Shown: in pieces, positions 1 through 12,567 of the stretch
Numbering within the stretch: the stretch's first letter is position 1
Layout of the letters: the number at the start of each line of letters is the position of its first letter
From: Antedon mediterranea
Taxonomy: Eukaryota; Echinodermata; Crinoidea; Comatulida; Antedonidae
Assembly (NCBI RefSeq): GCF_964355755.1
Contig: NC_092672.1
Span: 34,530,501 to 34,594,500, forward strand
Direction of reading: 5' to 3'
Length of the DNA stretch: 64,000 bases
Notes under the pieces: generated by a model
Database searches by the model: none
What the model was told of the DNA's origin: nothing
The model's input: the letters and a program-made list of their open reading frames with translations, nothing else
Made by a program: the position numbers and the translations under genes

Positions 1-268
1 AGAGATGCAAAGACCATCATCAGAGAGATGCAAAGACTATTGTCAGAGGGATGGCAGAGACCATCATCAGAAAGATCATCGACCATCGTCAGACAGAGGG
101 ATGCAATGACCCATCATCAATTCAAAGGGCTGCAAGGACCATCGTCACACAGAGGGATGGCAATGACCATCATCAGAAGGATTAAAGACCATCGTCAGAC
201 AGAGGGATGCAATGACCATCGTCAGAGGGATGCAAGGACCATTGTCAGAGTGATGCAAGGACCACATG
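1..268. repeat. Degenerate minisatellite, unit about 24-29 bp
   Basis: Units built on GACCATCGTCAGAGGGATGC repeat irregularly about ten times from the window edge to about 268, with small insertions such as ACA or AGA between GTCAG and GAGGG. The open frames across it are by-products of the repeat and show no protein family, so I do not call a gene. The array probably continues left of the window. Confidence 0.8.
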
Positions 269-957
269 AGGCTACACTTCACCGGGCAGCTGATGCAGGT
301 CTGAGAGGACACATCAGCACACCAGTGAAGCGTAGTAACATGAAGCAAAAGATGATTTCCAGACCAAAGAAGTAACATCAACAAAATTATGAAAGTTTAG
401 TGACAAGTCTTCTGGAGAGACCAGAGGGCCTTCCCACAACCACACCCTGCACGAAGATGGTATCACAAGTAGCACAGAGGGTGCCAACTTTTTCAGTGTA
501 TGTGAAGGAAGTGTAAAACCACACAACCACGCAAGAAGATCAACATTTCTAGTAGAATTTGAGAACATACACCAGAAAGATAAAAAAATTATTTAATAAA
601 GAGTATGACAATTCAAGAAAAAGAAAGAAAATAAACAAATTGTTACAAAGCTGAATTTATGTTATAGAAATAGGGACTGGATTTGTTTTAGTATTTTACT
701 TATTTTTAGCTCTTTTGTTATAATTTGTGATCCAAAAGAAAAATAAAATTAGAATTTTTAATTGAATTAAAATAGAAAGTCAGGAAAGGGCGTGGCAACT
801 AGATGGATTAGAAAATAAAAAATGGACAAATAGTAGGGCCTATGCATTTTCAAATTCAGGTATGGTAGAAATACACTTTCAAGTGAAAACACCAAAGAGA
901 AACTGTGATCTTAAAGATTGTTGGAAAGACTTCCATAGTATTTACAGTAAAAGTGTT
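269..957. other. No gene seen; AT-rich sequence
   Basis: After the minisatellite the sequence becomes A-rich, with homopolymer runs. I found no exon with paired splice sites on either strand and no repeat family that recurs elsewhere in the window. It is probably intronic or 3' sequence of the minus-strand GTPase gene. Confidence 0.5.
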
Positions 958-1372
958 TAATATTAGTTACACTTTCTTATCAATTTTGGCATTTTTACAT
1001 ATAGAAAATTTACATACCTTTTTTTTTAAAACAAATTAACTTTTAACACTAGCAATTTAAATATGTTGACATTCCGTTATTTATAGAATGTTACGAATAA
1101 TCTATTTATTTCTCGGAAAAATAGCTAGAAATGGAAAAAATCAACGCCAATATGCTACTATAGTACTATAGTAACACTTTATCAAATTTGACATTTTTTA
1201 CATATAGAAAATTTACATACCTTTTTTTTAAAACAAATTAACTTTTAACACTAGCAATTTAAATATGTTGACATTCCTGTTATTTATATTACAAATAATC
1301 TAGCAATTTATTTCTCGGAAAAATAGCTATAAATGAAAACAATTTACGCAAATATGTTACTATAGTACTACA
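958..1372. repeat. Tandem duplication of a ~205-bp unit
   Basis: Two adjacent copies (about 958-1162 and 1163-1372) share long identical blocks, including ACATATAGAAAATTTACATA, the run around AACTTTTAACACTAGC and the end CTATAGTACTA. They differ by small indels and substitutions, so this is a direct segmental duplication that has begun to diverge. No coding potential. Confidence 0.8.
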
Positions 1373-1610
1373 GGATTTCAATGTATTCAACCTGCTTAAT
1401 ACTATAGAGTATAAAGTCACGTTACTGATCAAAATAAATGAACGGATTTGACCAGGTGAGAATTAAAATACAACCACAGGTCAAACATATCTACAAACTC
1501 ATCTGTAAAAATAATATCTAATTTGTATTCTGTATGGATTTTAAATTTTTAAATACAAACATGAAGAATACGTTTTCTTTTTTAAATAAAAATATAATAA
1601 AATAACTTAC

Positions 1611-4600
1611 CATCGATCTTTGCCAGTTCTTTGAAGTGCGGGTATAAATGCAATGTTGCATTTCCCTAGAAAAAAAAGAAATAAAACCCGTAAAGAAATG
1701 TTTAATTATTTTCTCTTGCAGAAAAACAGTACACATAACTGTAGATAAAGTGTGTCAAAGTACAGTGCTGTACAATGAAGACATGATGAAAATAACAATA
1801 TTTTGTAGTTAAATTTGTGATCCTAATACAACAAGGTTACATACCGATCATTATGAAACATATCAATGTGCAGTAAGTTGTACCATTTATTAAGAGGGGT
1901 GTTTAAAACATTAAATTTCAATTTAAAGAAATAAAAGGGGAATATTGTTACCAACTCAGAAAAAAATAATTAAGTTTTTACTATTATTTGATGCATAGCA
2001 TATATTATAAAGTATTTTTTGAATCAGTCATTTAAAAAAAAAGAATTAACAAATGGTTTTATTAAAAAATAATAGTTATATTTACATAAACCTCTACAAA
2101 GAAAAATGGTAAAGTCCCAGGTGAGGGATCCTTGAGATTTTCAATCAATGGACACCTGTTAATACCCAAGGCCAGTTAATTTATCTTACTCATTGAGATG
2201 TCCATACTAATGGTCTAATGTCCCTGGACATTCAATGACCAACCTAACTGGACATTAGCTATGTCCTTCCAGTAAGGTTTGCGCATGCTCATTGCATGGA
2301 ATCAGGCCATGATTGACCATCAGTTTTGTTTAAGTGCTGGTCAGCCTATTATATGTTTGGCCTTACTTTAATACTAGCTTTAGCAATTAGTTAACAAATA
2401 ACCAGAGTATATTTTAAAAGTAAATAGATTATTCAGCCAATCTATTATTAGATATATCCTTGGACAACCTTTAGTAGTATTACAATTTCTATTAAAAATA
2501 TACAGTAATAATTAATAAGCTAGTAAATATACAATCAATTAATAAAATTCAGAATATAAATATTTTAATAAATTTATGTTTATGGAGTTTAAACAAATTG
2601 ACAGAGCATGTACTTAGAATATCTTTTATCATCATCTACAGCTCTGTCTACACTATCAAACTACAGTAGTTTGACAAAAAAAAGTGTAATGTGCCCAAAT
2701 ATGGTAGTGATATGCCCAAACATGGTAGTGATATGACATCATCATGTTTTTGTTACATATCAATTTGATAGTGTAGACAGAGCTTTAGTTAAAGAATAGC
2801 TGTTAGTATAATATAATATGTTATTAGCTATCAACAACAAAGAAAGCAAATTATCGTAAAATGTTATGGAGAACTATAAAATACATTGAAATTTAACAAT
2901 AATATATTTTTATAAACAAAACTAAAGATAAATTTTACATAATTATTAATAGACGAAAGATACATTTGTTTATAAAATAATTTACTAAAATACAATAATA
3001 ATATTTTGTAGTTCAATTGTAAGCTTTATTATCCGATATTTGAAACATTAAATCCAATTGAAGGACAAGGCTTTATAGAATTATTACAAAATATAAATGA
3101 TCTATTTTTATTTTAATGGAAAATTAAACTGTATTGTAAAAATACAAAGAAAGGTCATGTAATTATTTAAAATAAATATTTTACTATCGTTATATATTTA
3201 CTATTTATTTTACAGCAAACTAACATTTTAACAAGATTTAGTTAAATTAATATAGATTCAGATTTTTGATATATTAATAGTAATACTCTTTATTTTAAGA
3301 GGGAATATGAATATTTATATATAAAATTTCACAAAATTTACATTTTCAAAAAATAGTTTTGCATAGATATTAATTTAATAAACACACAATATTATACCTG
3401 ATCTATATTTATATAAATTGTCTAAATGTCTACAAGACAACTATTCAAAAAGGTGCACAACAAAACGCAAAAACTTACCGTGAGTGATTCTCGTTTTCTG
3501 CCACTAGTGACAAAAGTAAAACCTTGCGTTTCGATGGCAACACCTGTACGTTGGACATGTTCCTCAATATACCTGCAAAAGAATTCAAATTTGGTTTAAT
3601 TATTTTACTTTTAGCAGCATGTATTTACTAGCAAATTAATAAATTTTAAAAATTGTTATTGTTCCACTAAGAAAACTTTTATATAAAATTTAATTACAAT
3701 ATTCAATTACAATACAACATTGTATATTCAGTTATTGTAAGTTCAGTAGACAATATGAAATTCTTTGACAAAATAATATTCAAATGTTTGTTACTTTTCA
3801 GGCCTTGCCTTTTAAGGCGAGCGAGTGCGATCACTCTCCTAACACACTCCTAAACTGCCCTTGAGGCACACTCAAATTTGGTAAACTTCTACACACCAAA
3901 ATACAAACAGCACACCTACAGCACCCCTGAATGTATTGAGGAGTGCAATTTGTAGCACACCTATAATTATCAAAAGACAAGGCCAGACTTTTCAAGATAT
4001 GTTCTCCCCTCAGTGGAGAGAAAATGACTATGTTGGTTTATCCAGGTAAGCTAGGCACAACAAATACAATTTACAAGTATAGTTTAAAAAAATGATGTTT
4101 TAACAAGATAAAAAGTAGATTCATTGTTCTGCTAATTTAGAAATAAATTCCGAAATGTAAAGCAGGTTACCGAATGAGTGTAAAATTTAACTAAATCTAT
4201 ACAAAAATGTCAAAAATTGTATACTTTATTTATTATTTGGATTCATTCTTTTATATGGTTATTCTATATTTAGAAATATTATTTGTGCTATCAAATAGAT
4301 TTTATACATAGCATTGTTGAAAACATTTAGAGAGCACTTCCAGCTTAAATACAAGGACACAAAGTATTAATTACGACAGAAACAATGGCCGTATCTAGGG
4401 CATCTGAGCCTGTTAGATATCCTAATATGACCAGCAAAAATACAAAGAATCGCTGCAATGTTAAAAGGATTTCGGTTGCAACACTATGCCATGGCTATCA
4501 CTAATAAAGGAGAGCTGTTAATTCTTGAAATGGCTGATGGATGTAGGCAACGTATTAAATTATTCAAAATACTATCCCAGGATGCTTTGTTTTATTGAAA

Positions 4601-7600
4601 CTGTTAAATGTCTTAACATAAAACCACCATGATGGATTAAATAAAACACAAACAAATCACTGTGTAAAAAAAATTCGTGTAAAGCTTTTTTTTTGTAAAA
4701 TAAAATATTACATTTTCGGTTTTATGGAGAAATAATCCATGTTTCTTGCTAAGCTATTTTTTGTAAAATAAAATATTACATTTTCGGTTTTATTTATATC
4801 ATGGAGAAATAATCCATGTTTATACTAAGTATAATTCTATTTTTTTCTACTATTTGGGCCCTGTGAAGGAAACCATTGTAATACACACATCAAAGAATGG
4901 CTATTTATGGATCAAAAAGCTATAGATCCAGAAAACAAAACTGAACAATATATTTGTGAAATTTAAGACTGAGACTACAAAAAATCTGGATAATTGAAAT
5001 TAATCAACCATAAAAGCAAAATGAAATCAAGTAAGTAGACCTATATGAAACAATTTTAAATATAAATTGTGCAAAGAAGACCCACACCCGATTAATGCCA
5101 AAGAAAAAAAAATTAACCACAAAATATTGAAATAATAAAAAAATGTAAATTCTGCAGCAGAATCAATCATAGAATCCAATTCACTGATGCGAATAAATAA
5201 GATATCTTGAAACTTACCTTAGATTCTGTAATGTAAAATGTTTAAAGTAAAGATTTGTTGAAATTGAATTGGAGAGTCACAGTGTCCTGTTGCTTTGGTG
5301 TCTGAATAACTACTAAATTCTATCTAACTATTGCAGAAGGTCTACACAGCACATAAAGAAAACAGCCTTGATGAATATTCATGAAGCCAAGAAGACCTCC
5401 ATTTGCAGAATGCAAGCTAGCCTGCTGATGGTCATCTCTCATTATTGGAAATTTCTATGCTGATCACACCATTTGTCCAGTTTGCCATGAACCTCAAGAG
5501 CCTTGGCATCAAGGCCTAGCTCCCAAGAGCAAACTAACCATGTCCCTGAACCAACCAGGCCTCCAGGCCAATATTTGTCCACTGACCACAAGAACAAACA
5601 TACTGTGAGGGAACATTTGAGAAAGAGGTATAAAAAGGGCAGGAAAAGTTCCTAAAGAAACAAGGCTGAAACATTTCATAAGCAACCTGAATATAAATCA
5701 TAAAACACACAGAAAACTTTCACAAACTTCTAGACCAATCACAATGCTTTACATGCCAGCCAATCAGAATCGTATTATGTGAATGTTAACATAGATAAAC
5801 TAGATGCCTTAGAAACCAGTTTATTTTTATAGTTTTAAATAGATATATTTTATATTAGTAGGAATATCAGGAGAAACTACAGCAATAGGTACAAACAAAT
5901 CTACTGCCAAGGGACAATGCTATATTTACATGACCCAAAGTGAAGTCATAATAAAAGTACTTTTGATAATTGCTAGCATAAAAAATAGTAACTATACATA
6001 ATAATAGTAAAATGTTTTCATTTAAACCCATTTCAATTATACTTTTTTTTACTTGCGATAACTTTTGATTGTTAAAGTAGACAGTACCATAGGAATACTG
6101 GTTGGGAAGGTTTCATTTGATGTATCATAACTTTCAACGGAATACTGTATATAGGGAAAGAAATAAGGAGGGAAAGAGCTAAGGAACTATAGATGAAAAC
6201 AGAGAGAAAGGAAAATTATCAGGAATGAAGGAAAAGAGAAGATGAAAGAAACAGGAACATAAAGACATTAAGAAAGAAGGAGGAAAAGCAAGATATGAAA
6301 GATGAAGAAGTACTCAAGAAGTAAGGGAAAAATATAAGAAATGAAGGAAGAAAGAGATGAGGAAATGAAGTGACATTGAAACAAAAAGAAATTATGATGG
6401 TTGTATGTTGGGATGCTACCACTTGAGGGTGGGGTTCATGGAATGTACCATTATCGGATAGGGATGTTTCATTAAATGTTATATATTCGACTTGTAACTC
6501 TCTTCTTGGAGTGAATAGGCCAATGTCGGTTTATCCAGGTAAGCTAGGCACGATATAGACAACATAATAATACCCGTATATTAAAATCATCAAAGGGTCA
6601 TGTTTGTGGATTATCGTATCTTCTCCAGAAAATTAAACGACGACACAACTTGATTCTGATTGGTTGAGGGGACTCAATAACCGTCAAACAAAACACCACT
6701 TTGTTTCCTATTACTACAATCGAGCTTCTTCGTTTAAAAACTACCCTTGAGAACTGTGAATTCGTTCTTTAATTGCTACTCAAATAAGTACAATTATAAT
6801 TGTATATACAAGGTCTATGTCTTCGATACATTTCTAAATCCAAGTTTGACTTTATAATAAGTATGTTGCTTAATTGGATAACAAGCCAATCAGAATGCTT
6901 TCTCAAAATCAATGGTTTTTGAAGTGTAATTTATCAAGCATTATGAAGAAACAGCTCGTAATCATAAATGTATTAAATCAGTGAAATATTCATCAGTTTC
7001 TGTATAATATTCAAATTGCATTCATTTATCTATTCTTACTAAATGTGCTTATGGTTTTTTTTAAATAATTTAATTTTCATTTCAAATAGGATTTTTTGAT
7101 GAAAAGGTTTCATTGGATTTTAATAAAAGATTTATAATGAAATTTAATTTTGAAATCATCAATTAATAGTATTGTATTGCAAAAATAGTAAACTATAAAC
7201 TTAACTTTACATCATTCTTGTCATTTTTATATTGTAATTTTTAGTTATTAAATTACAGTAAATTGACAACTTCTTATTCTGTTGGATGGCATATGTATGA
7301 ACAATTCTGAAATTTTAAATATTTTTTTTTATTGTTTTGTCACTATTTGTGTAGATTAATTATTGTAAAACTACTAAAGATTATCTATTTAAAATTAATT
7401 TAGCTTGAAAACAGTTCTTTAATGATATTTAATATTTCAAATGCTGTTCAACTTGATAACTGAATGTATACTAAAATAACTGAAAATTTCTGCCTAATTC
7501 TTGCTACTCTTCAATTTTCTGATAATAAAGTTTCACTATAGTTTCTCTCAACAAGATTAATTTCCATAAAAAATTGCAATTTCCAATATCAAATTATTAA

Positions 7601-9736
7601 AATTCAACTGTTATTGTTAATATTAATAATCACATTCTGCATTCTTAGTTGTAAATCTTTTCAACCAATCACAGAGGTCAATATAACTCCACCAATCAGA
7701 GAAGGGATACTATTCAACCTATGTAAAGGTAAATGTAATCAAGACTCCCTAAGTTAGCTTAATTGTAAGTGACAAGTGCCTATGGCCAATAGTGAACTTG
7801 TCCTAAATAACAATGACCCTCTAAGTCTCATGTACAATGATGACATGTTCAGGTTAGCTTAAGGGTCACACAAAATGATCAACAGAGAGGGATTTGGGAA
7901 GGGCTGGGAAGAGGGACTGGGAGGGACTGACTGGGGAAGGACTGGGAAAAGGGACTGGGGAGAAGGACATGGGAAGGACTGGGAAAAGGGACTGGAGAGG
8001 ACTGGGAGAACTTGGGTAGGACTGGGCTGGGAAAGGGGACTGGAGAGAGAGGGACTGGAGAGAGGGACTGGGAAAAGGGACTGGAGAGAGGGACTGGGGA
8101 GAGGGAAGGTGAAGCTGATGTCATGAATCTCATTCCCTCTACTTTCATGTTCAATATTGACAAGCTGGTGGGAAACTTGGGAAAAACATGGTTAAGAGAT
8201 GAATATTCATTAACACTTTTTTTGTGAGATTCTGGCATTCTATGCATTGTCTCCCTGATCTATGGACGTACGTACGTACATTTAAGCTTGTCTACACTAT
8301 CAAACAAGTTTGAAAAAAAAAGTGTGACGTGCTCAAATATGGTAGCGATATTCCCAAATATGGTAGCGATATGCCCAAGTATGGTAGCGATATGACATCA
8401 TCATGTCCATATATGGGCACATCACATTTTTTGTCACATTAAGTTTGATAGTGTAGACAGAACTTTACATCAGCCTTTACAAAATTAAAGTGCCAAATTA
8501 GAGTTAGACTACAAGAAGTTTGACAAAAAAGTGTGATGTGCTCAAATATGGTAGTAATATGCCCAAGTATAGTAGTTGATATGACATCATCGTGTCCATA
8601 TATGGGCACATCAAATTTTTTGTAACATTAAGTTTGATAGTGTAGACAGAGCTTTACATCAACCTTAACACAATTAAGGTGCCCAATTAGGCTCAATCTG
8701 GATAATGTTTGAAAGTACACAGTATAGCTGAAAATATTCTACTCAATCATAATGCACGTACCTACAGCAGTTGTCAAGTGACGTTTATCCAAATAAAACA
8801 TACAATCCAGATAACCCTTGTCTCTCAATATGTCAAATAAAACCTATTTGGTAATGCATCTTCTGCACCAGTAGAAAGGATGAGAGGTGGCATTTATCCC
8901 AGTTGACCTTTCGATAACGTGCCCTAGTTTCCAAGCAATGATGAAATTCTATCCACAATCCTAAACTAACACAACTTGATATTGAATATACTTCCATTCA
9001 TGATGAAGAAGTGCTTAGATCACACTGGACTTAATTTGGTCAATTTAACAGAGTCGCCGGCTAAATTTATCAAGAATATCGTCCAATCCGAACAGCTACA
9101 ATCCTTTCAGGGTTCAATTAAGCAAGACAATGTTTAAATTTACCGACCACTGCCTGACAGAGAGAACTATAATATATGATCGACATTTGAAAACAAATTT
9201 GGTGATAACTTGTCCTGATGTAAAAATTGAATTTTAGTAGGTTTTGTTTGTCGATAAATATCTCTAATGCAATATCTCAAAATGGATTCCAATATTGGGA
9301 TTGAATTGAAATATTTTATTTAGACTGGTCTCCCAGATAGAGGGCCCAGTTATGATCAGTATGATGTACTAGTACACCAGGGTTACCCCTTACTCGTCAT
9401 GAAAGATGTACTAGGTTCTTTAAAGTGCACAACGACTAGATGTGTACACTGGACTTACAGTTTATAATCCTTATCTGAGAAAACTCTACTACCTGGACCA
9501 TGGAGCGAGTGAGCCTCGAACCCTTGCCGCTGTTTCAGCTATGTAATTACGGTTCCACTGTCTTGACCGCTCGCCACTCACTCACTTGAATCAAGAAACA
9601 CCAACGTACAACATGAACACTTACCAATTAATGAAGGAACTTTTACCAGCCGAGTGGTTACCAATCAGAAGAACGGTAATCTTCTTCCGCGGAACAAGAA
9701 GACGCAAGTTTAGTCGTTCTGCAATAGTCTGCAATC
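1611..9736 (-). CDS. Dynamin-like P-loop GTPase, partial (three internal exons)
   Basis: Three minus-strand exons join in phase: 9625-9736, 3479-3572 and 1611-1665, each with an AG acceptor and a GTAAGT-like donor. The first ends with a P-loop, IGNHSAGKSSFINW (G1). The second encodes YIEEHVQRTGVAIETQ followed by GFTFVTSGRKRESLT, holding the likely switch-I threonine (G2). The third encodes GNATLHLYPHFKELAKID. I recognise this as a conserved EHD/dynamin-type large-GTPase family seen in varied eukaryotes, but have no gene name for it. Such proteins bind GTP and usually act on membranes. The G3 exon (DTPG) is not found before position 1, so the 3' part lies outside the window. The first exon begins in phase 1, so at least one upstream coding exon is still missing. 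Exon boundaries are firm; the family name is from memory. Confidence 0.78.
1666..3478 (-). other. Intron of the GTPase gene, with one MITE
   Basis: Apart from the fold-back element at 2639-2785 this 1.8-kb intron is AT-rich single-copy-looking DNA. I see no other exon, RNA gene or recurring repeat in it. Confidence 0.6.
2639..2785. repeat. Fold-back MITE family A, copy 1
   Basis: Full-length copy in a GTPase intron. Its arms start AGCTCTGTCTACACTATCAA and end with the reverse complement. TA dinucleotides lie just outside both ends. Confidence 0.85.
3988..4066 (+). repeat. Family-B repeat fragment
   Basis: Carries the block GGTTTATCCAGGTAAGCTAG followed by GCAC, shared with 6430-6560, 12930-12990 (both orientations), 13855-13990 and 17120-17150. 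It is a short dispersed repeat fragment; its contained CAGGTAAG looks like a splice donor but belongs to the repeat. Confidence 0.6.
4684..4818. repeat. Tandem duplication, about 65-70 bp unit
   Basis: The segment TTTTTGTAAAATAAAATATT through AATAATCCATGTTT is present twice in direct orientation; the second copy has a short extra TTTATATCA. No coding content. Confidence 0.75.
6430..6560 (+). repeat. Family-B dispersed repeat
   Basis: About 130 bp, alignable along its length with 13855-13990: both contain a TCGGATAGGGATG-like block, a stretch ending TTGTA..CTCTC, and the end TTTATCCAGGTAAGCTAGGC. The two copies are diverged. Family origin unknown; probably a non-autonomous element. Confidence 0.6.
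7885..8110. repeat. G-rich minisatellite (GGGACTGG unit)
   Basis: GGGACTGGGAAAA, GGGACTGGAGAGA and related units alternate for about 220 bp, giving strong purine asymmetry on the plus strand. Open frames in several phases result from the repeat; the predicted Gly/Trp/Lys-rich or Ser/Pro-rich products are not plausible proteins. Confidence 0.85.
8284..8465. repeat. Fold-back MITE family A, copy 2 (long variant)
   Basis: This copy has three tandem NATGGTAGCGATAT units in its left half instead of the usual one or two, making it about 180 bp. The 3' flank (TTTACATCAGCCTTTACA) recurs after copy 3. Confidence 0.85.
8504..8654. repeat. Fold-back MITE family A, copy 3 (duplicated with flank)
   Basis: The left arm is eroded and the right arm intact. 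Copies 2 and 3 are followed by nearly the same ~45 bp, so the pair arose by local duplication of element plus flank and not by two independent insertions. Confidence 0.8.
9305..9590 (-). repeat. tRNA-derived SINE, full length
   Basis: Read on the minus strand, the head contains an A-box-like TGGCGAGCGG and a B-box-like GGTTCGAGGC about 55 nt apart. A ~170-bp tRNA-unrelated body with GCACTTTAAAGAACC follows, then an A-rich tail ending AAATAAAATATT. It lies 35 bp downstream of the donor of the P-loop exon. It cannot fold as a true tRNA gene. Confidence 0.7.
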
Positions 9737-9889
9737 CTGAAAAAAACAATTTTAACAAAATATATTAATATTATAAAAATTGATTTATAACCTGATTTTC
9801 TATCAGAAATTCATTTCTATGCAAAAGTTGGAAACATTTAAAAAAATCATATATTATTATATTATAATATAAATTTATACCGATTTTTG

Positions 9890-10045
9890 TAGGTTTTAGC
9901 TTTTTTGTTGGAGTGGCACGCCTAATTGGCGACAGAAGCTATTTGCCTCTTTTGCCACTCCTTGGCGCAATCTAGCTATTTTTTGTCTTGTTTTGTTTTG
10001 TAAAATGTGTTTGCCAAATTTAATAAAATAAATAAAAAAACAAAA
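9890..10045 (+). repeat. Probable 3' end of a non-LTR retrotransposon
   Basis: A short inverted pair (GGAGTGGCACG / TGCCACTCC) is followed by a T-rich stretch and a terminal run of TAATAAAATAAATAAAA. This resembles LINE 3' tails. No reverse-transcriptase frame is attached. Confidence 0.35.
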
Positions 10046-11394
10046 TATCTACAAATTAAAAAAAAGTTGTATTTAATAACAGATCAACAACCCATACCAT
10101 TACGATTGAATCACAAAACACAATATAATAACAAAATACCGTAATAACAAATAATTTTATTTATTTATTTATTATTTATCCTGTAGATACTTTCAGTACT
10201 AGTGCACTGGTACAATGATTTGAAATAACAAACATAATTAAAGTAAAGACAAAGAGTAACCAAAATTATAAATAAAGAAAATATAATAAAAATACAAATC
10301 AATTTTATAATAATACTACAAAACAAAAATAACGAAAACAAAGACGTTGATCCTTGAAATGGTATGACCACTAATAAAAGGCATGATCTTTGATAAAACA
10401 TGTTAAATATTCCTTACTGCGTTAAATAATTCCTATATAAATACCCAATTAAGAGGTGAGGGCTACACAGATATCATTATAATTATATCTCACATGGCGA
10501 ACACTTCTTCAAAAAATAAACGCTTTGTCAACACCAACTGGCTATCAGCACATGACTGGACTCAATAGGTCATTGATCAAAAGGTCAAACTAATTATATT
10601 AAAAAGATGAAAAACTGACCAGTAACAAATATGTATGCTGATGATTTCTAATAGCAATCGCTAGTACATGAGATAGTAGACACGCACACACAAATTTCAA
10701 ATGGTATTACCATCAAGGACTGAAGCAGTATAATGGCGAATATAGCCTATCATATTTTGTTAAATCTTTCCAACCTAAATCTTATGAATGGGATAGGACA
10801 GCAGAGTGACGCACTGTACAACTAAAGACTTGTTTATGAAAGCAATGAAGCGTTGAATATTGGTATACCGGTATATATATTTTAACAGGATGTGCATCAA
10901 TTGGTCGTTTACTAAACTTATACTATTATATATTTTTTTCTCTCTGAAATAATATTTCATTTTATCCACATCCAAAACCAAGAGGCCAATAGAATGCCTT
11001 AGAGCAAAGGTAGCAGTTAATACTAAATATAAACATTATTACATATATAAATCCAAAGGCAAATTTCTGAAAAAATGACAATGCTGTGGGTATCAGTGGC
11101 TGGATCTCAATGGAGATACAAAAAAAAAGCGAAAAGCTATTAATCAAAACGATAAAGTAAACAGCCAGAAAAGTTAGCTGAGCTTTCGGGCAACACTAGC
11201 CCTTCATCAGTGCATATATATATACAAATTACATTTAATTACAACACAACTATACTAGGTATATTCAAATTAGGAAAATAAACAAAATATTAATTATGGA
11301 CAATGATTCAGAATTTGAATTCACTTTCAAAACACTATTTGGTATCAAGAAAACTGTGTGACTGTCCCCTGAATCATTTGGTTAAATATGCCAT

Positions 11395-11637
11395 TTTAAT
11401 GTTGCATAATATTTATTCACTCTGACCAAAAATTGGATGGAAAACAAATTATTTACCTGAAAAACTGTAATCTAAAGCAAAAAATAGTCAAATTGACTGG
11501 AAGTCAATGAGTTATTGGCTGAATTTAGTGGAAACTTTTTAAAGTTTTTTCTACAGAAGTGATTAACATTATTAAAACTCTTTTTTATTAATCTTCATTT
11601 TTCATTTTTTTGGGAGACAATTTACATCTTTAAAGCT
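11395..11637. repeat. Family-C element (TIR near TTAAAGATGTATTGTCCC)
   Basis: Shares in order the blocks TTATTCACTCTGACCAAAAA, AAATTATTTACCTGAAAAA, CTGTAATCTAAAGC and the end GGGAGACAATTTACATCTTT with copies at 26.86-27.12, 44.69-44.83, 45.69-45.96 and 50.17-50.35 kb. The opposed end motifs suggest a MITE. Confidence 0.6.
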
Positions 11638-11679
11638 TCAATCCCACTGGCTTAAACACAACAACGTAGCCGCAAATAA

Positions 11680-11757
11680 GTAGACATTATTGGTCAAACT
11701 TCTTATTAAGGTGGGCTTACATATTTGTGTTGCATCCAAGTGGAAACCAAGCTTAAA
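11680..11757. repeat. Family-D fold-back fragment
   Basis: Carries TGTTGCATCCAAGTGGAAAC, the right-end block of the intact fold-back copy at 36147-36313. The left half is missing. Confidence 0.45.
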
Positions 11758-12567
11758 GGACGTTGCATGAATTTGCTATTGCAATGAGATACCATGGAGT
11801 ACTCCATGGAGATACAGTACTGATCAACTGTACAGTACTGCCCACTTTGCTTCAATCTCAAATGTACCCCTTCTCCTCCTTAAACCTCCAATATATTTTA
11901 AAATATAGGCCTACATTTAGGTGCTTTATTGTGCAGAATTGGGTAGTTAATTGCGAAAAAATGTATAGATAATTTGACACAAAAATCTTAAAGGTTATAT
12001 GGATGAGTGGATGGATTATTATTATTATTAGTAAAAGTAAAGTTTGTTGAACAACATAGAAACAATACTATAATCAAGCTTGTGGATTATGTTCTACAAG
12101 GAACAAGGTCAAAGGTCAAATGTATGGTTGAAACACAAGGTGACAAAACAGCAATATTTGATTGACAGGAGAAGGCTAGCAACTAGTAGGTGACTATTAA
12201 GCTTGAGGTTGACCTTTAAGTATGACCTCAACACTTTAGCATCTGTAAGAGGTGTCCTTCAATGTGTGCAAGGTTGTATATTGACCATAATACACTGACC
12301 ATTATAATGCAAGGTTATCATACAATATAGAGCTGAGATAAAATATTGAAAATATCACAAATACAATCTACTTGAAAATTACTGTGCTCTCTTACATACA
12401 GTAGTTATTACAACGAGTATTACAACGAGATTTGCCAATAGTAAAGTGGTTACAGAATTACACCATAAGGCCGGCTGACAATCTAACGCTTCATAGTTAA
12501 CAATGACAATCTATTATGCAGCTTTTCCGTTAAAACTGTGTGGGCACAAAATCCGTAGGGATTAGGG

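Larger units (their letters stand above)
3573..9624 (-). other. Large GTPase intron (about 6 kb)
   Basis: It holds a direct repeat at 4684-4818, family-B fragments at 4032 and 6430-6555, a G-rich minisatellite at 7885-8110, two family-A MITEs at 8284-8654 and a SINE at 9305-9590. A less AT-rich stretch at about 5270-5640 carries no frame or motif I recognise. Confidence 0.55.

Noticed and set aside
28-568. ORFs of 115, 79 and 84 codons near the left edge
   Set aside because: They follow the GACCATCGTCAGAGGGATGC minisatellite or its edge in different frames; no protein family and no splice signals.
7875-8247. Overlapping ORFs of 83, 122 and 71 codons
   Set aside because: By-products of the GGGACTGG minisatellite; Trp/Gly/Lys and Ser/Pro-rich translations change with the repeat phase.
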